This document shows, piece by piece, positions 49,001-61,000 of a stretch of 64,000 nucleotides of DNA (its first letter is position 1; the number at the start of each line of letters is the position of its first letter). A model generated the notes under the pieces. That model saw nothing but the letters and a program-made list of their open reading frames with translations, had not been told where the DNA came from and did no database searches. The position numbers were made by a program, and so were the translations under genes. The stretch covers positions 2,006,501 to 2,070,500 of the forward strand of contig OX359189.1 of NCBI GenBank assembly GCA_947172415.1, written 5' to 3'. The stretch comes from Chondrosia reniformis (Eukaryota > Porifera > Demospongiae > Chondrillida > Chondrillidae).

Positions 49001-52000
49001 CTAGACCTCCCTCCACAGACATGGTGTAAAGTGTTGTGTAGTTTGGCTAAAGATGAATACTTGAAGGAGCTAACACTATCACTCAAGTGTAGACCTAGAG
49101 TATGTACGTATATTCACAATAATATAAGAAGTAATATTTATTTGATCATTAAATTTTAAACTGGGAAATAGCTAAATCTAAGGTATGAATATACTTGCAA
49201 AATCAAAGATAGGGCTATCATAGTACGTATGTACATGGTAGTTGTAATATTGCACTGATGTTTCTGTGTCTATTTGATTTACTGATTTACATTTTGTAGA
49301 CCTCAACAGATGATGACTGTGTTAAAGGCACATGTGACTCACTGGAAAGGTATTTGAGGGCACACTCATCTTTGGAGAAAGTTAGCTTAGAGATGTATGA
49401 TTCTTGTCCAAGAGAAATGATGAGATCTTGCTTGGTTAGTGTGATTTGTAACAGAACTATAAGAGACATCAGTCTTATTGCCTTAAGTGAGTTTCTGAGT
49501 ATGTGTGATATACGTACCTTGCAATTTATATAATTGTAGAACTACATATTATCAGAGAATGTAGTAGAACTATATAGAACTATAATATAAAGATTGTATT
49601 TCCAATTGTAAGATTTTGTGAATTTTATAACAATTCCAGTAGTAACAACAAGACGTACGTACATATATCTCTGTAATCTACTAACTGTAATATTATTCTG
49701 TACAGTATACTATACACATCAATGTATTCTCTACTTCATTATTAGGTGTTCCATTGGACTCTGAAGACTTTCCTTTTCCTGAACATTGTGTTTATGTTCA
49801 GTGCACACTCAAACTAGACCTCCCTCCACAGACATGGTGTAAAGTGTTGTGTAGTTTGGCTAAAGATGAATACTTGAAAGAGCTAACACTATCACTCAAG
49901 TGTAGCAAAGTACGTATACACAATCAATCTTACATATCATAATAATACATAATAAGGTATTATTTAATAATTTATTTGATCATTATATATTTAAATGGCT
50001 AAGTCTATAGGGATGAACACACTTACATGTAATCAGTTTATATATTTGGGGACATATTATTGTATAATATTGTGTATATTATACTTACATGCATATGTAC
50101 ATGCATACTTGGTACGTAGTTGTAAGATTCCACTGATATTTTTGTGTCAATTCTGTTATTGATGGTCTTAATGAAGTGCCAAGTAAGTATCAGATATACA
50201 GATATACATATAGTACTCAAAGTTATATATGTTCAGTTACCACCATTCGTAGTTCACAGGTAGTATTGCACAGGTAAGCTAGGTGCAACATGAGAATGTG
50301 ATAAAGGTACACAAACTGTGATGGTAAACCTAATTCACTAATTTGTTCCATAAATATACTTACATAATTCACTGTGTATTGTTGATTGTATTATGTCAGA
50401 GAACATACGTACGTATGCATGAGCAGACTGTGGGTTAATCTAAGGAAGCTACTGGTGGAGTTTATTACTCAACATCATTATGTATTTAGACATCATCCTG
50501 TGATAAATGCAAATGTGACTCAGTGGAAAGGTCCTTGATAGAGAACTCATCCCTGAAGACAGTGAAATTGGAAATGGACTCTTCTTGTCCCAAAGAACTG
50601 ACTAGATCATGCTTGATTGGAGTACTCTGTAGCAGAACTATATCACATATCAGCATGTTGTTGGGTATGTACAGTGGAACGCCTATAATCCGGACACTTT
50701 GGGACATTCCCAAACTGTCCTTTTTATAGGGGTGTCCACTTTTCAGGGGTTTTATTATGCAGAGCCTAAGGCTCATTCATATACGTATGTCCTATATATG
50801 TAAGGCAGTTATATGCCTTCAGCATATACACTCACGCACTATGCAATACAGATGACAGGTAATCGAATTGAAAGTAAATTGTGGCGCTGGACTTGGTTTG
50901 GAGATTCCATGTGCATACCGTCTGTACGGTCCTAAAGTTTACTGTGATCGATTGAAGAAGAACCTTTAAAAATTCACCAGCTGAAATGTTATTTCCTTTC
51001 TACTGTAATTATTGTCCGCTTTAAAGACTGTATTTTTAATTGTATTGATATACACTATATGAGGATATATGTCCGCATTACGGAATATCGAGGTGTCCGT
51101 AAAGCAGAGGTTAGTTAAATACGTACTTCTACGGGCAACAATCGGGACCTTATATTGTGTCTGCATAATCGCGACGTCTGCATTTCAGAGAGTCCCATAT
51201 AAGGGGTTACACTGTATTCAGTTTTGAATGCTGATTTAAAAATGTCGACCTACTGTAGTCTCTATTTTGAAACAGAAAAATGTAATCAGTAAGTAATTGC
51301 TCTATAGAGATCTCACTGTATTCTTTCTATTACTTAAGAGATTTCTTCTGAATGTAAGTGCATAATGTCAGATGATAGTTTGACACTCTCTTGGACCCTA
51401 AAGCCAGACCACTGGGTCAAGGTACTTTTATGTAGCCTTGAGAGAGAAATAAAAGAATTGACAGTCAGCCTGAAAACCCAATCTGCTGTGAGTCCAATAA
51501 GGCTGATGTTTTGTAAATGCAACGACATACTAATTTGCACAAGAACTTGCGTAGTTTCTGTAGCCTATAATATAAACTGACATGTGCCTTATCTGATACT
51601 ATGCATAGGCATCTTGTGATGTAAGCAAATGTGACTCAGTGGAAAGGTCCTTGAGGGAGAACTCATCACTGAAGACAGTGAAATTGGAAATGGACTCCCC
51701 TTGTCCCAAAGAACTGACTAGATCATGCTTGATTGGTGTATTACATAACCAGACTATGATAGATGTCAACATTAATGCCTTGTGTGAGTACTACACTCAA
51801 TCCTCCCTTATCCTGGCACCTTGGGACCGGGCATTGTCCGTAACTCAGAAAACTCGAAGAGTATAGCTGTTTTATATACAAATCGTGTAAGGTGCTGCTG
51901 TGCGAGGAAAATGAATTTCAAAATCAACTTCACACTTCGAAGCTGAACTACTTAACTATTATTCACATTCTTGTTGATCAATAAGATCAGTAAACACGTT

Positions 52001-55000
52001 TGCCTTCAAAAATTGCCGTGAACGCTACCGTTGTCATTGCCATTTTGTTTACTTGCTGACTCAGCAACCGCTTCATGCTGCCTGTTAGAGGGACGTGCCC
52101 GTATCTGTGGCGTCCAGATAAGGGAGGATTGGGTGTACTTATTCGTACACTAAATCAATATACTGTATACATACAAAAGTATAAATCCATTGATACACAC
52201 AATATTATATATTTGGACTTACAAGTTATAGAGTTACGTACAGTATGTCCACTGCCTTTGGTTCCCCTTTAAGAGTTCCAATCACTTCACAGACATTTCT
52301 TTTAAGTTTAAATTAAATGTCCCAATTTTAGTGACTGGAGGATTTGTTCATAATCACTGTAACCACTAACAGCTATGGGATGGTAGACATTGGTACCTTT
52401 AAGTTGAAGTATCTACAAGTGTCCATATTTGGGTGTCCCCAACCTACTGTAGGTATGTACGTATCATGTTTATTATGAGATGGTTTTAAGTTGTAATGTT
52501 ACAATTTGTATGAATAAACTAGAGAATGAGTAAACCCATTTACATTATCAACTGATGGTCCCCACTTATGAGTGCTAAAACCAAAGTCAAAATCACAACA
52601 ATACACAAGAATTAGTGGTTAAAGATGCTGAATATATCGTTATTGTGTGCAAAGTACTTACGTACAGTACATGTCACAAGTTCCTTACGGAATTCCGCAG
52701 ATTACCCGATACGGAATTCCGTACTTTTCCGAGCAGCAAGGTTTGAGAGTCTGCGGATTGACTGAGGGTAGCTGCGGAACGTTCCGCAACGTTCCGCAGG
52801 AGGCTCAAAAATGATTCGGCTGAGTATCGGTAATCACCGCATACGTTCGTGGATAGTATACTTACGATTACGGGCCTTTATGGTGGTCGCAGAAAAGGTC
52901 AATCGTAAGTATACTATCCACGAACGTATGCGGTGATTAGAATTATGGCGAGATCAGGACAATTCGAAGTCCCGCACGTTCCTCGGGTTCCTCCGAGTCG
53001 GATTCGTCTCAGAGCTCTACACGTTCCTCGGGTTCCTCGGATTCGTCTGATTAAGTTCCGAAAACGTGCCTCAGATTTCCGAAATCGTGCCTCGGTTTTC
53101 CGCAATCTTGCCTTGGTTTTCCGAGCGGACACTCAAGGAATTCTGCAACGGATTTCCGAGGATTTCTGCAAAATTCCGTAAGGAACTTGTGACATGTACC
53201 GTATATGCTGAGAACAGACACAGTGTTTGGACAATTTATATACCGTTGCATGAAACCTCTTAACTAAAGTAAGAACCTTTCCCAGACTGCCATTTTATTT
53301 AATTATGTAATGCATGCTCACGCTACCCAAACTTTCTGTGATGTTAATTTACAGTGACCCCTATTTTAGTGTAATTAATTATTCTACTACTTTGCCATAC
53401 TTTCTATCAGAAAGAAGACTTGTGAGTAATAAGGTAGCCATTTTGTGGTCCCTTGAATGTCCATTTTAGATATATTTGACCTTAAAGAGGTTCAATAGGA
53501 GAATGAGTGAAACCATTTACAGAACCAAATGATCGTCCCCCACTTTTGAGTGCTAAAGTCTGTATGATAACAATACTCAAGAATGGTATAAGGATGCTGA
53601 TTATATAGTTTTAATACTTCTATGCTGACAACATACAGACACAGTGTTTGGACAATTTATATACAGTCTCTTAACTAGGGTCAGACATTTTCCAATGTAG
53701 ACAACCAGTTTATTTCAATGATTAATATTAATACAATGCATGCACACACTACGTACTATGACTTTCTTTGATGTCAATTAACAGTGTAATTAATTATTAA
53801 TTATTCTACTACTATGCAATATGTAATTTTGTGTATTGTTCTATCAGTAAGAATACTTTTGAATAAAGTAGCCATTTTGTGATCCCCTAATGGAAAATGG
53901 ATATTTTTGTTACCTTTGTGGTATTTGTTGTTATCACAGTGTAATGTACTCTTTATTATTGTGTAATTTGTGTAATATATCTTCTTGTTAGTATACATAG
54001 TTGAGCAGTTATTGAATAAAAGTTTCCATGAAATAATGATGTGCTGTATAGTGAATAGTACTCTTCTTTGCTTTTACTGTTTTATTATATCCTCTTACAT
54101 TAGACTGTTCAATTGGTAATGAAGATCTAATTCTACCTGAGCAATGTGAGATGACATGTGTTGAGTTCTCACTCAATCTAAAACTCACTGTTCATCAGTG
54201 GAGTGAAGTGTTGTGTTATCTTGGAAAGGCTAAACATTTAGAGGATCTTACACTCAAGTTAAGGCATTCCTCTGAGGTGAGTTAAGTAGTGTGCTTATTT
54301 AGTGTATAATGTATGATAAGATGTGTTAATGATTTAAATTTATATATACAACCTCAATAGAACTAATAATACTTGAAACATTGACTCCTATATCTTGCTA
54401 AAATTTATGTTCACTTTCTAACTATTTTTACTATATACGTTCATTAATCCATTATTTGATGCCAGAAATGGATATTAATCTACTATGCAGTAGGTCATCC
54501 TATATGATTTTGTAACATGTACATTCAATATCATAGTTAAGTCAAGTAAGTTAACCATTTCTATCTTGGTCTGTCTAGTGGGTGTCTTCCCTCTACTCCT
54601 CTTCACATTTCCTTCACTCCTTTCTACTGTAGTCATTCTCTATTCTCTTCAATCCTTAACATATCCATTGTGGTCACTCCTAAGTCCCAGCTAAACCCTC
54701 TTCTCTGTGGTCAGCACCTTTAGCTTCTACCTCTTCACCAATGCCATGTTTCACAACCACACATCAGTGAATGATGAGTACACCTACAGTAGGTTACATA
54801 AGTTGTATGTGTTTTACTAAGAAATTAGGCAATCAGTTATGTGTAGTCTTTGGGTGTGCACATTTAATTTAAAGGATTTGGGATTTGTGTAAAATGCAGT
54901 ATAGCTTCATTACACCCTCTGAAACTGCATACGTACATGTCATATAATATTCACCTTACAGATGTCCACATGTAATAAATGCAAATGTGACACAATGGAA

Positions 55001-58000
55001 AGGTCCTTGAGGGAGAACACATCACTGAAGACAGTGAAATTGATAATGCACTCCTCTTGTCCCAAAGAACTGACTAGATCATGCTTGATTGGTGTATTAC
55101 ATAACCAGACTATGACAGCTGTCAACATTGATGCCTGGAGTGAGTACTACTTATTTGTACCCTAAATCAATATTTACTTTATTAATACGAAGATATACGT
55201 AAATCCTGGTTGAGCACCTTCTCAAAGTGCTAGCGGAAAACTTGTGAGGTTTCTTTAGCTGTCTTGGTGACCCTGTTTGTCCCCTGTATAGGGAGGCTAA
55301 TTGGTCGTCTTTGAGTTGGACCACAGATTTCTTTTAGTAGCTGGTATTGTAGCCTTGAGTCACCCATCTCCGCTGCTCTTTCCACATGTTCAGCCCGCTT
55401 GTTCCACCACTGATCCTTTAGGTGTGCAAACTTTTGATTGGCCACCCTACGGTCCTCCAGTGAGACAGGAAGACAGTAGTGATGCGGCACGACCCTACTA
55501 GCATGGAACAAACACCAATCACCATTGGCAACACGCAGCTTCAGTACGTCATGGCATTCAACTATCTGGGAAGTACAATCACCCCTGGCAATGACATGAC
55601 TGCTGAGTTCCAGAGGAGGATTGGCCTGGCACGGAGCACATTTTTCCGACTGAAGCGGCGACTGTGGAACCAACGTGGAGTGAGGAGATGTACCAAGACT
55701 AGGATCTTCAACGCCTTCGTCACCTCTACCTTCCTATCTGGATCGGGCTCCCGGACAAGGCAGGAGGTGGACACTACTCAGTTAGAGACCACCCAGTACC
55801 GCCTTGCCAGGTTAATGCTGGGGTCTAGACCAACTGACCACGACCGTATGACCTCTGCTTATGAGGAGCTGCACATGCTTCCCCTTCAGGTACGTCTTGC
55901 AGAGCGCACACTGACCTGGGCTGCTAGAATGATCAACCTGCCCGAGGACCGCTTACCCAGACTGGTGATGCACTCACAGTTAGCAGAGGGAAAGCAAAAT
56001 TGTGGACATCCTGCTGCCAGATGGAGCGACACAGTAAAATCTGCAGTGCTGAAGTGGGCCCGCCTGCCACCTTATCATGAGTGGGCTGTGGATGTTCACA
56101 CTGAGGGGTGGAAGCACATGATCAGTGCCTATCGGGTCAACCTCATTGCCATATTGAAGGAAAGACGGGATGGTGTCCCACAAGAGTAACAATGTAACAT
56201 GCAATGAACTGCTATTGAACTGTTGAACTCACTATTGAACTCTGACTGTTTACATATAATTTAGCAATTTATCTAACATGCTTCTGTGGTGCAGTACTTT
56301 ATAGCGTGTTTAACATGCTGATTGATTGATTGATTGATTGATACGTAAATCCATTGATACACATTTTCACCTACGTAAAGTGTTGTACAGTAACACTGTT
56401 TAGTCTAGTAAAGGTTCCAACTGATTACTGTGTGACAGTTCAATGTTGTCCATTAAATTGTGCAATTTCTAGTTTGCAGTGTAAAAGTATGAGAATGTAA
56501 CTGGTCACACAATAAAGCCCTTGTGTGTATATATTTATAAGTAGCACACAGTGCAAGTTACAAAGGGATCGATGCTCTATATAGACTTTAGGCAGCCACA
56601 ATCAATTACATGCATACATATGCCATACAAGAAAGTTTCATCACCACCACACATTTATTTTGCAATGTATTTTCAAGTTATAAGCTTTACTGTATATACG
56701 TACATGTATATGTCTGATACTTTTGATTGCCCTTTAAGAGTTTACAGATTTTTCAAACTCTTTTATTTCTCATTTGGCCATACTTGAGTGGCTGGATATT
56801 TTGTTTATACTCACTACAACAGCCGGGTGATGGTAGAAATTGGTACCTTAAGAGTAAACCCTTAAAAGGTTTCCATATTTAGGTGTGCCCAACCTATGTA
56901 TGTATGTACATACAGTATGTTTTATATGAGATGATTTTAGGTGAAATGATACATTTCAGCATTATGTCAATAGGAGAATGAGTGAAACCATTTACAGAAT
57001 CAAATGATTGTCCCTCACTTTTGAATGCTAAAGTCTGTATGATAACAATACTCAAGAATGGTATAAGGATGCTGATTATATAGTTTTAGTACTTCTATGC
57101 TAGCAACATACAGACACAGTGTTTGGACAATTTATATACAGTCTCTTAACTAGGGTCAGACATTTTCCAATGTAGACAACCAGTTTATTTCAATGATTAA
57201 TAATAATACAATGCATGCACACACTACCATGACTTTCTTTGATGTCAATTAATAGTGTAATTTATTATTCTACTACTATGCAATACGTAATTTTGTGTAT
57301 TGTTCTATCAGAAAGAATACATTTGAATAAAGTAGCCATTTTGTGGTCCCTGATATTTTTGATACCTTTGTGGTATTTGTTGTTATACTCTTTATTATTA
57401 AGCTAGCTACGTATATAGTTTAGATATATTTGGCCTTTAAAAGGTTCTAGCTAGCAAGTTAATGTGTTAATGTCAACCTTTGTGGTATTTGTTGTTATCA
57501 CAGTGTAATGTACTCTTTATTATTGTGTGATTTGTGTAAGATGTCTTCTTGTTAGTATACATAGTTGAGCAGTTATTGAATAAAAGTTTCCATGAAATAA
57601 TGATGTGCTGTATAGTGAATAGTACTCTTCTTTGCTTTTACTGTCAGTAAATGTAATTTGGCATCAAGTATTCAAATCATTTAAATTCCCTTTTGTAAGA
57701 CACACATTATAATATATCCTCTTACATTAGACTGTTCAAGTGAAGATCTAACTCTACCTGAGCAATGTGAGATGACATGTGTCAAGTTCTCACTTGGTCT
57801 AAAACTCACTGTTCAGCAGTGGAGTGAAGTGTTGTGTTATCTTGGAAAGGCTAAACATTTAGAGGATCTTACACTCAAGTTGTGGTGTTCCTCTGAGGTG
57901 AGTCAAGCAGTGTGCTTATGTAGTGTGTAATATGTGATGAGATGATAAGCTTTCCTTAGCAATTAATTATTATTTCAGGATGTTTAGATCCGTAGACCTT

Positions 58001-61000
58001 TATCAACTGTACTTGATCAGGTACTGCTGTATACTGAATGTGTAGTATGTATTTGTCTACTACATACGTATTTGTTAAGGAAACTGACTGACTAGTGATT
58101 GACATAGTATTACCATCTGATTCCTTGTAAAGTTGTGTACATCATTTTAATAAGAAAGAAATTTTAATAATTATATTAATACATATAAATCCTGTTGCCT
58201 CTCTCCTTCTCTTGGGCATATCTCTATATATATAGAATGACAGACTTGTAATGTAACCAGTATATATATGTATGTTAAGTTTGTTATGTTTCTTTGTTCT
58301 TTATGACTTACAGTACAAGAGATTGGTATGTAGTGAGTGTCAGTATTGATATGTATACTGTGTCTTATTCTCCCTCTGTAGTCAAGTGACATTGGTGAAT
58401 ATGGTAGTAAAGTTAAGCAAGTGTGGAAAATATTCAAGTGTAAAAAGGTGTACATGACATTGCATGATAATGTGAGTTATGATTGTATGGATCTTACACA
58501 TTTGTGTTATATAGTTATATGTACAGTTGTGATTAAAAAACTTAGCCATGTTACACAAATGTGCACACAAGTGGAATAGTCATATGTGAGTACAGTATGT
58601 ATACTCACACCAGTATGACACTGTACAGGTGCTCAACAGAGTAGTTTCCAATTGATATATATCATCTAATGTCTACTGTATACTTGATGTATTGCTCTGG
58701 AACCTTCTTTAAACATTTCCTTACCTCAATCAACCTCAATAGCTCAATAATTAATTACTGTTGTTGGACTTAGTGGAAGTAACTTGTATAGTATATGCTA
58801 CTTATTGTACACATACGTAGGATCTGAGTGAATATAAAGTTATTGGAGTCATTAGCCTAAGGGTTATTAGAAACATGTAAATGTAATGTACAAATAATGA
58901 AAGAAAATGAGAAAGTGATAATCGGCTATTGAATTAGTTTAGTAATGATATTGTACACCAGTAGTGATAGTGTGTGTATAATCCACCTCTCACTTGTTGC
59001 ATGTTGTTAGGTAGTGTATCATGTCAATATGTTCAGTGACTAAGGTAACTCTTCCTTTCTAGAAACTATCTGACATCGCCTGTGCTGTGTTGAAAGGTTT
59101 GTCAGAGAACACTAATGAGATTGAATTTACCTTAGACTGCAGTTGGTTGTATATTGAAATGTGTAACACAGTCAAGTCTAAGCTACCTCCCAACATGTCC
59201 GAGATGTTCACATGGGAGAATATGAAATGTACCTTAAAACCTCTTCACACTAGAAACTCATTAGGTGAGTAGTTGTAACTATACATTCTATGAATACACA
59301 ATGTTGGTAGATACTGTACAAGTATACACTGTATATTGTAAAGAGGAATGTCCTTGTGAGAATCACTTGGAGGGTGTGTACGTATGTGGGTGTGTCCAAA
59401 TATGGAAGTTATGTCCCATATCCTGTGTTTCACTAGAGCTCATTTAGAATGTACTTGGAGATCAGTAGTTTATAAAGTAATGTTTATTGTATTTCAGTAG
59501 CTGCTTCATCAGGAGAGTCAAACCTTCCTTCTGTACCCACTGGAGACAGTCCAAATATGGAAGAGAGTGCTTCAGGTGAGTCATGTAATGATGTTTGATC
59601 TAATTAGTACAGATTTACCGTAACACTAGCTAGTCAAACATGTTTTATAAGTTGAAGTGAGTACTTGTGGAATGTTCATATTTGCCCACTCTCTATTAGT
59701 AATAACTACATACAAGATTAACCCTTTGTATATTCATGTACTGGATCAACTGCATGGATATCCATGTTCTTAATAAGACCTTTCTTTCTCTGAGTATATT
59801 GAACTGTTGCAAACACCAATATATGGTTTGTAGTTCAATTTGGTAATCCTGGAACTAGAAATACTAGACACTGGAATGTATTATAGTTAGTATAGTCATG
59901 TTACAAGGTAGTTAAAGTTGGTATTAAAGTAACATTTCAAGAGTTTAAAACATTTTTCATGTTTCTACACAAATCCTCACACTCATGTCACTGATTAGAT
60001 AGAGTACATCAATATGGTCAAGAGTATGCAGTATATTTGAATGTCCATAGTATTTGTATTTGTATTGGTTTGAAGGTCATGTGTATCTATATAATTGTGG
60101 TGCTGTCTACTGTACATAGGATTGAATCAAGATAGTGTACATCAGTACAACAATACTGTGTAGAGAAAAATAAAAATTTTCTACAAAAATAGTGAAGATG
60201 TAGGGATGGCACAAAAAGCACATAAACAAGAAAGGGATGTTACACAGTGAAGCATTAGCTATATATGCATGAATAATACAACACCCTTGCTTGTAGGATT
60301 CATGCATAGCTAATGCTTCACTGTGTAACATCCCTTTCTTGTTTATGTGCTTTTTGTGCCATCCCTACATCTTCAGTATTTTTGTAGAAAATTTCTAGTT
60401 TCTGTACTTTTTATGGAGCATAAGCTAGGAATTCGATTGTATTTAAACCCATTTTGGTTTCGCAATCTTCGACTGAATATGACGTCATTAAAATGGCGAA
60501 TTTATTGAAGCCTTGACTCTTGGGCCACGAAAACCGTCATGCTCAATAATAACGTTATCGCTCTCGCTTCTACAAAAGAATACAGCGCGGAAAATTTGGA
60601 GTATTTTCGCTTCAGAAGTAGCCCGAAAACTTATTTCCTTGTTTAGTTACAGCGGGCGAAGAAGATGAAGAAGATGAAGAAGAAGAAAACGAAAATGGGA
60701 TATTTTAAAGTTCGCTCATTTGCTAGCGGAACACGGTCGCTTGCCTTTAAGGCCAGTTTATAGCATGGCTGGTGTATTTTTAACTATACATAGCTTTTTT
60801 TCGGCGATTTTCAGCCTATTTCGGATTTTTGCTCCTATACCAATGTATAGGGAAAACGAAACAACCCGTACCATCCCTACATAGAGAGTACTACCATACT
60901 CTCTGATATACGTAATATGTACTATATACGTATACTGTATTATTATATGGTTCATTCTACAAAGTGTTAGTTTTGAAGGTTGCGTACACCCATACAAATG

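Noticed and set aside
53051..53251. ORFs with RKTEARFRKSEARFR-type repeats
   Set aside because: Lie wholly inside the inverted-repeat element 52670-53196 and derive from its internal repeats.
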